From an uncultured Opitutaceae bacterium (lineage in GTDB: Bacteria; Verrucomicrobiota; Verrucomicrobiia; Opitutales; Opitutaceae), in assembly GCA_903890485.1 (NCBI GenBank), contig CAITBM010000041.1:1-32548 (forward strand): a stretch of 32,548 nt of DNA. Reading direction: 5' to 3'. The position numbers were made by a program, and so were the translations under genes. The stretch's first letter is position 1. Each line of letters opens with the position of its first letter. Shown one piece after another: positions 15,498-24,639 of this stretch. Below the pieces are notes generated by a model, which worked only from the letters and a program-made list of their open reading frames with translations, searched no databases and was not told where the DNA came from.

Positions 15498-17228
15498 ATG
15501 AATACGACATTGAAGACGCTTCGGGCACTGAGCCTGATCGCTGCGTTCACAACTTTCTCGGCGATCGGCCACGCGGCCGACCCAGCCAAGGCCCCGGACA
15601 GCGCGGCCCCCGCCGCACAGGCCGCCCCGGCCCCCGCCGCGGCTGAGCCCTCCAAGGAGACCCCCCTGCACGAGGTCGGCTCGACCGCCGCCCCCGCTCC
15701 TGCGGCCCCGGCCGCGCCCTCGGCTCCGGCAGTTTCCGAGGAGCACGAGAAGCAGGAGGTGTCCTACACCAAGACCGTCCACGGCAACAGCGACGACAAC
15801 ATGGTCGCCGTCATGGGATCGGTCGACGTCCTCGCCAACGAGCGCTGCGAGGGCAATGCCGTTTCCGTCATGGGTCCGCTTACGGTTGACGGCGCGGTCG
15901 ATGGCAATGCGGTCGCGGTCATGGGAGCCAACACCATCAACGGCACGGTCCGCGGCAACGTGGTCGCCGTCATGGGCGTCATGAAGCTCGGGCCCAAGGC
16001 GCACGTCGACGGAAACGTCGTGTGCGTCGGCGGAACCGTGGAGAAGGATCCGAGCGCCTACGTCGGCGGGAACGTCGTATCCCAGGCGCGGGGCCTCGGG
16101 ATCGACCGGGATTCCGCCGCGGCCTCGTGGTTCCACCACGGCCTGCGCCTCGGGCGGCCGCTCGCCTTCGGCCCCCACCTGAGCTTCCTGTGGATCCTCA
16201 ACACGTGCCTGATCGCCTTCTACATGCTGTTGGCGCTCGCGTTCCCCAACGGGGTGACCCGGTGCGCCGACACGCTCGCCCAGCGCCCGGGGATCACGTT
16301 CCTCACCGGCATCCTTGCGATGCTGGGCCTGCCGGTACTCTTTATCCTGCTCCTGGTGACCGTGGTCGGGATCCCCGTCGCATTGGTCGTGCTGCCCATA
16401 TCGGTCATCGCGGCTGTCGTCTTCGGGAAGTCGGCGATCTATTCCTTCGTCGGCCGCTCGGTTGTCGGCAGGCAGTTGAGCCCGGCCCTCGCGGTCCTGG
16501 TGGGCGTCCTGATCCTGATCGCCTTCTACTTCATCCCGTTCCTCGGCTTCGCGATCTGGTTCCTGGTGGCCTTCCTGGGCTTCGCCTGCGCGATCACGAC
16601 CCTCTTCACCTCCTCAAAGCCCGCGCAGCCCAAGGCGGCAGCCGCGCCCAGTGCTCCCCCGGTTGTGCCCCCGGTGGCCCCGGTGGCTGCCGCGGGTGTC
16701 CCCCCGGTGATGGCCGCCGTCGCGGCCCCCGCCGAGTCGGTCGCGGGCCAGCCCCCGGCCCAGCCCGAGGGCGCAGCCGCACCCCTGCCTCCGCCGGTGG
16801 TCGCGCCGGCGCCCCTGCCGCCCCCGGTGGCCACGTCGGCCGCCCACGTCTCCGAGGCATCGCTTCCCAAGGTCGGATTCTGGATACGCATGGTTGCGCT
16901 CCTGATCGATGTCATCCTGGTGGCCATCTTCACGCACAAGGCCGGCGACCTGTTCCTTCCGGCGGTGGTGGCCTACGGCGCGCTCCTCTGGAAGTTCCGG
17001 GGGGCCACGGTGGGGGATATCATCTTCGGGATAAAGGTCGTCAAGGTCGACGGCTCGGCGCTCGACTGGACGACGGCGATTGTCCGCGCCCTGGCCTGCC
17101 TGCTGTCCCTCGTGGTCGCGTGCCTCGGGTTCTTCTGGATCGCCTTCGATCCCGAAAAGCAGGGCTGGCATGACAAGATCGCCGGCACCTACGTGGTGAA
17201 GCTCCCGAAGGGGACTTCGCTGGTCTAG
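15498..17228 (+). CDS. Exported bactofilin-like repeat protein fused to membrane helices and a C-terminal RDD domain
   Basis: A 576-residue protein from ATG 15498, which begins a signal peptide ending near residue 26 (SAIGHA). It then has an Ala/Pro-rich spacer to about 90. Five to six tandem units at about 101-196 each read N-x-V-x-V-M-G plus roughly ten residues ending in G. These resemble the beta-helix rungs of polymer-forming (bactofilin, DUF583) proteins. Several hydrophobic helices (about 230-375) follow, then a second Pro/Ala-rich linker (about 375-455). The last part is an RDD domain (about 457-570) with R-x-V-A-L-L-I-D and FDPEKQGWHDKIAGTYVV. The role is unknown; envelope scaffolding or stress sensing are guesses. 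It lies 13 bases after the candidate anti-sigma gene. Confidence 0.75.
   Translation: MNTTLKTLRALSLIAAFTTFSAIGHAADPAKAPDSAAPAAQAAPAPAAAEPSKETPLHEVGSTAAPAPAAPAAPSAPAVSEEHEKQEVSYTKTVHGNSDDNMVAVMGSVDVLANERCEGNAVSVMGPLTVDGAVDGNAVAVMGANTINGTVRGNVVAVMGVMKLGPKAHVDGNVVCVGGTVEKDPSAYVGGNVVSQARGLGIDRDSAAASWFHHGLRLGRPLAFGPHLSFLWILNTCLIAFYMLLALAFPNGVTRCADTLAQRPGITFLTGILAMLGLPVLFILLLVTVVGIPVALVVLPISVIAAVVFGKSAIYSFVGRSVVGRQLSPALAVLVGVLILIAFYFIPFLGFAIWFLVAFLGFACAITTLFTSSKPAQPKAAAAPSAPPVVPPVAPVAAAGVPPVMAAVAAPAESVAGQPPAQPEGAAAPLPPPVVAPAPLPPPVATSAAHVSEASLPKVGFWIRMVALLIDVILVAIFTHKAGDLFLPAVVAYGALLWKFRGATVGDIIFGIKVVKVDGSALDWTTAIVRALACLLSLVVACLGFFWIAFDPEKQGWHDKIAGTYVVKLPKGTSLV
15798..16085 (+). repeat. Tandem coding repeats of the bactofilin-like region
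   Basis: Within the preceding gene, five near-repeats of about 51-60 bases encode NMVAVMG, NAVSVMG, NAVAVMG, NVVAVMG and NVVCVGG, each followed by a variable stretch ending in glycine. A partial sixth unit (NVVSQ) closes the array. The DNA similarity is strongest over the GGCAAYGYSGTC-like start of each unit, consistent with internal duplication. Confidence 0.8.
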
Positions 17229-17283
17229 AGAGAAGGCGGTTGAAATCCTGGGGCGGGCCGGTGCAAGGTAGGCGCCGCTCCAG

Positions 17284-17808
17284 ATGGCTACCAAAACGAC
17301 TGCGGCCAAGAAACCCCTCCCCAGGCGCGGGCCCCTCGCGGGCCTGATCATGGGGAGCACCTCCGACTGGGAGACCATGCGCCATGCAGCCGAGGCGCTG
17401 GACGACCTCGGGGTCTCCTACGAGAAGCGCGTCGTGAGCGCCCACCGCACGCCCCGCCTCCTTTACGAGTACGCCTCGTCCGCGGCGGGCCGCGGGCTGC
17501 GGGTCCTGATCGCCGGCGCCGGCGGCGCCGCCCACCTCCCCGGCATGGCTGCCGCCCTCACCGCCCTGCCGGTCCTGGGGGTCCCTGTCGAGAGCAGGGC
17601 CCTGAAGGGCCTCGATTCACTCTGCTCCATCGTCCAGATGCCTGCGGGAATCCCCGTCGCCACGTTTGCGATCGGAAAACCCGGCGCGACCAACGCCGGC
17701 CTCTTCGCGGCAGCCCTCCTCGCCCACGACCACCCCGAGGTCGCCAGGGCGCTCGCCGCCCGCAGGAGCGAGCAGACCCGCAAGGTGCTGGGCTCCCGGC
17801 TCCCGTGA
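17284..17808 (+). CDS. purE: N5-carboxyaminoimidazole ribonucleotide mutase
   Basis: A 174-residue class I PurE. After an N-terminal extension rich in Lys and Ala (about 18 residues) come [13 protein letters not shown], the SAHRTP motif ([11 protein letters not shown]) and [27 protein letters not shown]. The third motif is [15 protein letters not shown]. The enzyme rearranges N5-CAIR to CAIR in purine synthesis, and pairs with PurK, whose GTG start overlaps this stop (GTGA), so translation is coupled. Confidence 0.96.
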   Translation: MATKTTAAKKPLPRRGPLAGLIMGSTSDWETMRHAAEALDDLGVSYEKRVVSAHRTPRLLYEYASSAAGRGLRVLIAGAGGAAHLPGMAAALTALPVLGVPVESRALKGLDSLCSIVQMPAGIPVATFAIGKPGATNAGLFAAALLAHDHPEVARALAARRSEQTRKVLGSRLP

Positions 17809-18938
17809 TCGCTCCCGGAAGAGCGATCGGCGTCCTCGGCGGGGGGCAGCTCGGGAGGATGTTCGCCCAAGCTGCGCAGGACCTGGGCTACCGCGTGCAC
17901 GTGTTCGAGCCCCAGTGCCCTTGCCCTGCGGGGGCGGTCGCCGACCGCGAGACCTGCGCCCCCTTTGACGACCTGGCGGCGCTCGAGGGCTTTGCCCGGA
18001 CGGTCGACGTCGTCACCTACGAGTTCGAGAACATCCCGGCGGGGCCCTTGCGTGTGGTCGAGGGCTTGGTTCCCCTGATGCCCTCGAGCGAGGTGCTCCA
18101 CATCTGCCAGAACCGGGCCCGCGAGAAGGCCTGGCTGAGGGAAAACGGCTTCCCGCACGCCCGGTACGCCCAGGCGCTTGAGGGGGACATCGAGGCCGCC
18201 GCCGCCGAGGTCGGGATTCCGTGCGTCGTGAAGACGGCCGACTTCGGCTACGACGGGAAGGGGCAGATGAGGATCGCGACCCCGCAGGACCTGGCGCAGG
18301 CCTCGGCGATCTTCCGGGGCAGGCGCTGCGTCGTGGAGCAATGGGTCGACTTTGAGCGCGAGATCTCGGTCATCTGCGCCCGCACCGCGCACGGCGAGAC
18401 CCGGGTCTTCCCCGCCTCCGAGAACATCCACACCAACCACATCCTCGACATCTCGCTGGTCCCGGCCCGCATTCCCGCGGCAGTCGAGGAGGCGGCCCGC
18501 GACCTGGCGGTCCGGGTCGCGAACAAGCTGGGCGCCGTGGGGCTGGTTGCCGTGGAGATGTTCCTGTCCTCCTGGGGCGAGGTGCTCGTCAACGAGATCG
18601 CCCCGCGTCCCCACAACTCGGGGCACTGGTCCATCGACGGCTGTGAGACGAGCCAGTTTGAGCAGCACGTCCGGGCCATCTGCGGCCTGCCGCTCGGCCC
18701 CACGGGGATCCGCCGGCCCACCGTCATGGTGAATATCCTGGGCGATGCGTGGCGCCAGGTGGGCAGCCGGCTCGTGGAGCCCAACTGGGATGCGGTCCTC
18801 TCGGTGCCGCGGGCGCGGCTCCACCTCTACGGCAAACCGGAGCCGAGGCCGGGCCGCAAGATGGGGCACTTCACGGTCCAGGGCGAAAGCGTGGCCGACG
18901 CCCTGGAGCTGGCGCTCGCGATAAAGTCCCGGCTCTAG
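17805..18938 (+). CDS. purK: N5-carboxyaminoimidazole ribonucleotide synthase
   Basis: A 377-residue ATP-grasp enzyme starting at GTG 17805, overlapping the purE stop by four bases. Motifs are [18 protein letters not shown] at the N-terminus, [10 protein letters not shown], the nucleotide-binding [13 protein letters not shown], and [18 protein letters not shown] near residue 265, the conserved metal/ATP region. It carboxylates AIR with bicarbonate and ATP to give N5-CAIR, the substrate of PurE. It ends 7 bases before the convergent malate dehydrogenase stop. Confidence 0.96.
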   Translation: MIAPGRAIGVLGGGQLGRMFAQAAQDLGYRVHVFEPQCPCPAGAVADRETCAPFDDLAALEGFARTVDVVTYEFENIPAGPLRVVEGLVPLMPSSEVLHICQNRAREKAWLRENGFPHARYAQALEGDIEAAAAEVGIPCVVKTADFGYDGKGQMRIATPQDLAQASAIFRGRRCVVEQWVDFEREISVICARTAHGETRVFPASENIHTNHILDISLVPARIPAAVEEAARDLAVRVANKLGAVGLVAVEMFLSSWGEVLVNEIAPRPHNSGHWSIDGCETSQFEQHVRAICGLPLGPTGIRRPTVMVNILGDAWRQVGSRLVEPNWDAVLSVPRARLHLYGKPEPRPGRKMGHFTVQGESVADALELALAIKSRL

Positions 18939-18945
18939 CCCCCCG

Positions 18946-19932
<987 letters not shown>

Positions 19933-19992
19933 GGAAGGGGGATGATGAAGCAAAAATGCGCCCGAGCGCACGGAGTAAATTTCACTCCCCGG

Positions 19993-21060
19993 TTATTTCG
20001 GGGGCTGGGCAAAGCGCTTGCCCAGGGACGCATGGACCTCGCGAACAAGGGATTCCGTCGTGTCCCAGCCGATGCACCCGTCGGTTATGGACACCCCCCT
20101 GCGCAGCTTGTCGATGGGCTGGGGGAAGGGCTGGCTTCCCGCCTCCAGGTTGCTTTCGACCATGGCGCCCATGATCGAGGTGTTGCCGGCCGAGATCTGG
20201 GCAAGGAGCTCGCGCAGGACGTCGGGCTGGCACTCGGGCTTCTTCTTCGAGTTGTCGTGGGAACAGTCGACCAGGATCGACTTGATCAGGCCCGCGGCCT
20301 CGAGGAGCCCCTCGGTCTTCTTGATGTTCTCGGGGGAGTAGTTGGGCCCGGCGGAGCCGCCCCGGAGCACGATGTGGCAGTTCGGGTTGCCCGCGGTCAC
20401 GACCGCCGAGGCGGCACCGTCGATGTTGATCCCGAGGAAAGTCTGGGGCTGCGAGGCGGCGCGGATGGCATTGATTGCCGTCTGCACCGAGCCGTCCGTC
20501 CCGTTCTTGATGCCCATCGGCATCGACAGGCCCGACGCCATCTGGCGGTGGGTCTGGGATTCGGCGGTTCGCGCCCCGATCGCCGACCAGCAGACCAGGT
20601 CCGCGATGTACTGCGGGGTGATGGGGTCCAGGAGCTCGGTGGCCGTAGGGAGACCGAGGTCGAGCACGTCCCTAAGGAACGACCGGGCGATCCTCAGCCC
20701 CGAGGCGATGTCGTAGGAGCCGTCAAGGTGGGGGTCCATGATGAGGCCCTTCCACCCGACCGTGGTCCTCGGCTTCTCAAAATAGACGCGCATGACGATC
20801 ATGACGCGGTCGGAGACCTCGCGTGCGAGGGCGGCCAGGCGCCTGGCGTACTCGCGACCGGCCTCGACGTCGTGGATCGAGCACGGCCCGACGATCAGCA
20901 GCAGGCGCCGGTCATCGGTGAAGATCAACCTGTGGATGTCCTGGCGAGAGCGGGTCACAAAATCCGCCTGGGCCTCCGTCTTCGGCGTCTCGGCGAGCAG
21001 CGCCGCGGGCGAGGGGAGGGGGCGTGTCTCGACGACATTGATGTCCGAGGTCTTTTGCAT
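19993..21060 (-). CDS. aroF: 3-deoxy-7-phosphoheptulonate synthase (class I, AroF/G/H type)
   Basis: A 355-residue enzyme, the normal length. The metal-binding residues of the family are present: Cys60 in VGPCSIHD, the His in VDCSHDNSKK, the Glu in MVESNLEAG and the Asp in SITDGCIGWD. The substrate loops MRVYFEKPRTTVGWKG and GARTAESQTHR are also present. It condenses PEP and erythrose 4-phosphate, the first step of aromatic amino acid synthesis. Which amino acid inhibits it cannot be read safely, so the aroF symbol marks only the family. It is preceded by an unusual long leader with a terminator hairpin. Confidence 0.95.
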   Translation of the reverse strand: MQKTSDINVVETRPLPSPAALLAETPKTEAQADFVTRSRQDIHRLIFTDDRRLLLIVGPCSIHDVEAGREYARRLAALAREVSDRVMIVMRVYFEKPRTTVGWKGLIMDPHLDGSYDIASGLRIARSFLRDVLDLGLPTATELLDPITPQYIADLVCWSAIGARTAESQTHRQMASGLSMPMGIKNGTDGSVQTAINAIRAASQPQTFLGINIDGAASAVVTAGNPNCHIVLRGGSAGPNYSPENIKKTEGLLEAAGLIKSILVDCSHDNSKKKPECQPDVLRELLAQISAGNTSIMGAMVESNLEAGSQPFPQPIDKLRRGVSITDGCIGWDTTESLVREVHASLGKRFAQPPK

Positions 21061-21142
21061 TGGGGTCCCGTGAACAAGCGGTCATCGTGCTCGGCCGCAA
21101 GGGATTTTGAAGGGGATCCTTGCCCGACCTCCGAATTTGGGC

Positions 21143-21181
21143 AAAAAAAGTGGCGGGCCGCCTACCCCTAGACGGCCCGCC
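21143..21181 (-). terminator. Terminator hairpin inside the aroF leader
   Basis: A perfect 9-bp stem (GGCGGGCCG/CGGCCCGCC, 21152-21160 and 21173-21181) with a 12-base loop is followed on the minus strand, after two bases, by seven Ts (21149-21143). No complete gene lies upstream on that strand within this gap, so it terminates transcripts that would otherwise enter aroF. On the plus strand the flank is only TTTGCTTTC, a weaker tail. Confidence 0.75.
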
Positions 21182-21205
21182 TTTGCTTTCTTATTTACCC
21201 CAAAA

Positions 21206-21222
21206 CTCCCGCTAGGCGGGAG
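21206..21222 (-). promoter_or_regulatory. First leader hairpin upstream of the aroF terminator
   Basis: A perfect 7-bp inverted repeat (CTCCCGC/GCGGGAG) with a three-base loop. On the minus strand it is followed by TTTT. Its arms are complementary to arms of the downstream terminator (CCCGCC with GGCGGG, GCGGG with CCCGC), so alternative pairing is possible. Confidence 0.6.
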
Positions 21223-21307
21223 AAGTGGAAAAATCTACTTGGCCAGAGTTAAACACATCGCAGATATCGTCAAGCAATGCAGGACAAAATAGTAGCATTG
21301 AAATCAT
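21212..21307 (-). CDS. Possible 31-codon leader ORF upstream of aroF
   Basis: A short open frame, ATG at 21307, TAG at 21214-21212, encoding 31 residues beginning MISMLLFCPALL and ending VDFSTSPA. Its stop codon sits inside the loop of the first leader hairpin, the position expected for a ribosome-sensing attenuator. Against this, it has only three Phe and no Tyr or Trp, no Shine-Dalgarno, and its ATG overlaps a -10-like TATGAT, so it may not be in the transcript. A shorter version could start at codon 4. Confidence 0.25.
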   Translation of the reverse strand: MISMLLFCPALLDDICDVFNSGQVDFSTSPA

Positions 21308-21337
21308 AAGTATTTTATCATTAGTCTCTTGTAACTG

Positions 21338-22237
21338 ATGAATTTCTCACCAAAAGCGCGGATCCTTTCCTTTATCCCCGCGTGCACGCTTCGTGCAAAG
21401 GGACCCGATGCCTTAAGCTTCCTTCAAAGCCAGTTTACCAACGACTTAGGAAAAATGACAACGGGCGCCTCGGTTTATGGCCTCTGGCTCGATCGCAAGG
21501 GAAGGGTGATTGCCGACAGCTGGGTGATCCGGACGGGGGCCGCCGACGAGTTCCTGGTGGTTAGCCTGGACTCTGCGGCGGCTGTCGTCGCCGCGCACCT
21601 GGAGGCGCACATCGTGGCCGACGAGGTGGAGGTGACCGACGAAACCGCGGCCTGGAAGGGCATCGCTTTCCTTGGGCCGGCCCTGGGGAATCTCCCCGGT
21701 GTGGAGATTCCGGAAGGATTTACCTTTCCGGGGCGCCGCGGCGTTGAGGGAAGCGTCGAGTGGATCTTCCCCGCGTCGGTCGGGGCCAAGGCCCTCGCTG
21801 CCGCCTCGGGTCTCGTCGAGGAAACGCCCGCCCGGCTTGAGCTCCTTCGGATCCGGGCCCGGGTGCCCAAGGTACCCGTGGACATCGGCCCGGGCGACCT
21901 GCCCAACGAGGGCGGCCTCGACCTGGAGGCCATCTCGTATTCAAAGGGTTGTTACACCGGCCAGGAGGTCATGGCCCGGGTTAAGGCCCTGGGCCGGGTC
22001 CGGCGGACGCTCCGGCGCGTGACGGGGCAGGGCGACCCCCCGGCGGTGCCCGCTTCCCTTTGGCAAGGAGGGACCCGGGTCGGGGAAGTCAGGAGCGTCG
22101 CGGCCGACGGAACGGGCTTCGAGGGGCTCGCCCTTGTCTCGGTGGGGGCGGCGTCGGGGGAGGGTGCGTGCACCCTCGGATCCGGCTCCGGCCCGAGGGT
22201 GTCGGTCGAGGACAAACCCGCCGCGGGGTTGGATTAG
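21338..22237 (+). CDS. ygfZ: YgfZ/GcvT-like folate-binding protein
   Basis: A 299-residue protein related to the aminomethyltransferase fold. The diagnostic KGCYTGQE lies at residues 203-210, with the single reactive cysteine; upstream is FLQSQFTNDLGKM. YgfZ proteins use a folate to support assembly or repair of certain iron-sulfur enzymes such as MiaB. The N-terminal codons are AT-richer than the remainder of the gene. It is the first gene of a likely ygfZ-HU-galK unit, 47 bases before the HU gene. Confidence 0.92.
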   Translation: MNFSPKARILSFIPACTLRAKGPDALSFLQSQFTNDLGKMTTGASVYGLWLDRKGRVIADSWVIRTGAADEFLVVSLDSAAAVVAAHLEAHIVADEVEVTDETAAWKGIAFLGPALGNLPGVEIPEGFTFPGRRGVEGSVEWIFPASVGAKALAAASGLVEETPARLELLRIRARVPKVPVDIGPGDLPNEGGLDLEAISYSKGCYTGQEVMARVKALGRVRRTLRRVTGQGDPPAVPASLWQGGTRVGEVRSVAADGTGFEGLALVSVGAASGEGACTLGSGSGPRVSVEDKPAAGLD

Positions 22238-22284
22238 TTTTGACCGTCCCTCGCGTAGGCCATTGTTTCGCGAAACGCATCCCC

Positions 22285-22560
22285 ATGAACAAGGCCGAAC
22301 TGGTAAGCGAAGTGCACAAGGTCCTAGGTAACGACACTTCGCTGGCCGCGGCCGAGCGGGCCGCCGACTCCGTGCTCCAGGCGATCAAGCGTGGGCTCAA
22401 GCGCGACGGCGAGGTTCACCTGGTGGGCTTTGGCACGTTTTCCGTGGCGCACCGCTCCGCCCGCAAGGGATTCAATCCCCACACGCGCCAGCCCATGAAG
22501 ATTGCCGCGATGAAGCTCGTTCGCTTCAAGGCGGGCTCGAGCCTGCGGGGCCTTCGCTGA
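22285..22560 (+). CDS. HU/IHF-family DNA-binding protein
   Basis: A 91-residue histone-like protein, family-typical length. It starts MNKAELVSEVHKVLG, has the central VHLVGFGTFSVAHRSARKG, and then the DNA-intercalating arm GFNPHTRQPMKIAAMKLVRF with its conserved Asn-Pro. The C-terminus KAGSSLRGL matches the usual FKAGKxLK helix. It bends DNA and compacts the nucleoid. The start is ATG 22285 after a C-run. The galK start follows 4 bases after its stop, so they are likely co-transcribed. Confidence 0.94.
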   Translation: MNKAELVSEVHKVLGNDTSLAAAERAADSVLQAIKRGLKRDGEVHLVGFGTFSVAHRSARKGFNPHTRQPMKIAAMKLVRFKAGSSLRGLR

Positions 22561-22564
22561 AGCG

Positions 22565-23713
22565 ATGACCGACGCGCTCATCACGAGGTTCCGCGCCGTC
22601 TTCGCGCGCGATCCCGACTTCATCGCCCGGGCCCCGGGGCGGATCGAATTCATCGGCAACCATACCGACTACAACGGGGGCCCCGTGCTCGGGGCCGCGA
22701 TCGACCGGAGCGTCTGGGTGGGCTTGTCGCTGCGCAGCGACGGCAAGCGCCGCTTTGCGAGCGACAGCAAGAAGGGGGTCCTCGAGCTCGAGTCCGGCGC
22801 CCCGCTCGAGCGGATCACCGGCCAGAACTCGTGGGTCAATTATCCGCTGGGCGTCCTGGCGGCCATGCGCGACTCCTCCCTCCCCATTCCCGGGGGCTTC
22901 GACTACATGGCCGTTTCGAACGTCCCGATGGGAGCGGGCCTGAGCAGCAGCGCGGCCATCGAGCTGTCGTCGGGCCTGGTGTTCCTGAAGGCGACGGGCA
23001 CCGAGCTCGGCCGCGAGGCCCTGGTGAAGCTCGGCCGCAAGGCCGAGAACGAGTTTGTCGGTGTGCCGTGCGGGATCCTGGACCAGGGCGTGTCGGGCTT
23101 CGGCAAGAAGGACCACCTGGTCTACATCGACTGCCGCGGACCCCGCTTCGACACCGTGCCGCTGCCGGCGGGATCCAACTTCTGGATCTTTAACACGCAC
23201 ACCAAGCACGCCCTGATCGACGGCCTCTATGCGGCGCGCCACCAGGAGTGCATGGAGGCGGCCAAGGTGATCGGGGTCGGGCTCCTGGTGGACGCGACTC
23301 CCGCCATGCTGGCCGGCGCCGAGCAGAAGCTCTCACGGACGACCTTCAAGCGGGCGCGGCACGTGATCGACGAGATTGCCCGGGTGGCGGCCGCTGTCAG
23401 CGCACTCGAGAAGGGTGACCTTGCCGCCGTCGGGAAGCTGCTTCTTGCCTCGCACCGGAGTTCGCGCACCTGGTTTGAAAACAGCTGCCCGGAGCTCGAC
23501 TTCCTGGTCGACAACCTGGAGTCCGAGCCCGGGGTCTACGGGGCGCGGCTGACGGGTGGCGGTTTCGGGGGCGCGGCCATGGCGCTCACGACGGACGCCT
23601 TTGGGGATGAGGCTGGGCAGCGGGTCTCCGACGCCTACCTTGCCAAGTTCGGCTCGAGGCCGGAGATCATCCACGCCCGCACCGGCGACGGGGCGTCCCT
23701 GATCACAAGATAG
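22565..23713 (+). CDS. galK: Galactokinase (GHMP kinase family)
   Basis: A 382-residue GHMP kinase of galactokinase length. Features are ARAPGRIEFIGNHTDYNGG (residues 21-39), the ATP-binding PMGAGLSSSAA (121-131), the catalytic Asp173 in CGILDQ, and the C-terminal RLTGGGFGGAAMAL. The sugar-binding motif normally reads GEHTDYN; here Asn32 replaces Glu. That residue contacts the sugar O6 in characterised galactokinases, so substrate range could differ. Its stop overlaps the convergent prepilin peptidase gene by 11 bases. No other Leloir-pathway gene is nearby. Confidence 0.88.
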   Translation: MTDALITRFRAVFARDPDFIARAPGRIEFIGNHTDYNGGPVLGAAIDRSVWVGLSLRSDGKRRFASDSKKGVLELESGAPLERITGQNSWVNYPLGVLAAMRDSSLPIPGGFDYMAVSNVPMGAGLSSSAAIELSSGLVFLKATGTELGREALVKLGRKAENEFVGVPCGILDQGVSGFGKKDHLVYIDCRGPRFDTVPLPAGSNFWIFNTHTKHALIDGLYAARHQECMEAAKVIGVGLLVDATPAMLAGAEQKLSRTTFKRARHVIDEIARVAAAVSALEKGDLAAVGKLLLASHRSSRTWFENSCPELDFLVDNLESEPGVYGARLTGGGFGGAAMALTTDAFGDEAGQRVSDAYLAKFGSRPEIIHARTGDGASLITR

Positions 23714-24614
23714 AGGTGAGCTGCTCGAACCAGGCGTCGACCCAGCCCCTGAGGAAGAGCAAGTAGAGGGCTCCGGCGATCGCGAGCATGGGCCCGAAGG
23801 GGACGTGCACCCCGAGCCCCATGTCGGCCGGCTGCCCGTCGGGGGTCTCCGCCCGCGGCGCGCCCGACCCGGGCTTTCCCGCGACCTTCTGCCAGAGGAG
23901 CGCGGTTCCGATCCAGAGGGTTCCCACTGCCGCGCCGCCGAAAATCGAGAAGACGGCCCCGTGCCACCCGCAGAACGCGCCGATGGCGCCCACGAACTTC
24001 ACGTCGCCAAAACCCATGGCCTCCTTCTTGAGGGCGGCCTCGGCGATCAGCGCGATCCACAGGACCACGCCGGAGCCCGCGACGAGCCCGACCAGTGAGG
24101 CCGACCCCGAGCGGATGCTGTCGGCCACGTAGAACCCGCTGTGCTGGCCGTGGAGCCCGGGGATGAGCGCGGACAGGAGGAGCCCCTCGATCGCCAGCCC
24201 GATCGTGAAGGCGTCCGGGATGATCATGTGGTCCAGGTCGATGAAGGTTCCGCAGACGAGCGAGCCGAGGAAGACCCAGCCGCAGACGGCGGCCCCGTGG
24301 GGCATGCGAAGCCAGCAGGCCAGGAAGAGGGAGGCCGTCAGGAGCTCAACGAACGGGTACCGGAATGAGAACGGCCGGCCGCAGCATCGCGCCTTGCCGC
24401 GCAGGATGATCCACGAGAGCACGGGGATGTTGTCATACCAGGCGATCGGCGTCCCGCAGGCGCAGGTCGACCCCGGCCTCACGATCGACTTGCCGGCGGG
24501 CACCCGGTAGATCACGACGTTTAGGAAGCTGCCGATCGCGGCCCCGAGGATGAACACCACGGTCGGGAAGAAGAAGGGGTGGAGGGCGTCCACGTCGGCC
24601 AGGGTGCTGAGCAT
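23703..24614 (-). CDS. pilD: Prepilin peptidase / N-methyltransferase (type IV pilus or type II secretion)
   Basis: A 303-residue polytopic aspartic peptidase from ATG 24614. Features are the N-terminal GAAIGSFLNVVIYRVP, the methyltransferase-domain AWYDNIPVLSWIILRGK, and the two catalytic aspartates in FIDLDHMIIPD (126-134) and GFGDVKF (Asp204). It removes the leader of type IV pilin-like proteins and methylates the new N-terminus. The usual CxxC...CxxC zinc site is changed to CxC (51, 53) and CC (77, 78). It is probably the last gene of the yggS-SirB1-aroE-pilD run; the gap to aroE is 25 bases. Confidence 0.93.
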   Translation of the reverse strand: MLSTLADVDALHPFFFPTVVFILGAAIGSFLNVVIYRVPAGKSIVRPGSTCACGTPIAWYDNIPVLSWIILRGKARCCGRPFSFRYPFVELLTASLFLACWLRMPHGAAVCGWVFLGSLVCGTFIDLDHMIIPDAFTIGLAIEGLLLSALIPGLHGQHSGFYVADSIRSGSASLVGLVAGSGVVLWIALIAEAALKKEAMGFGDVKFVGAIGAFCGWHGAVFSIFGGAAVGTLWIGTALLWQKVAGKPGSGAPRAETPDGQPADMGLGVHVPFGPMLAIAGALYLLFLRGWVDAWFEQLTSIL

Positions 24615-24639
24615 CGGGGGATACTGGACTGGCCCCTCG

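Larger units (their letters stand above)
21061..21337 (-). promoter_or_regulatory. Long, AT-rich aroF leader and divergent promoter region, attenuator-like
   Basis: This 277-base gap separates divergent aroF (-) and ygfZ (+). The right half (about 21182-21337) is strikingly AT-rich compared with the rest of the window and probably holds both promoters; -10-like TATGAT (minus strand, 21308-21303) and TAAAAT (21317-21312) are candidates. Read toward aroF it contains a 7-bp hairpin (21206-21222), then a 9-bp hairpin with a U7 tail (21143-21181), then about 80 bases to the start codon, with a further TTGCCC/GGGCAA repeat at about 21120-21144. The first arm of hairpin one (CCCGCC) can also pair with the first arm of hairpin two (GGCGGG), giving mutually exclusive folds. 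Confidence 0.55.
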
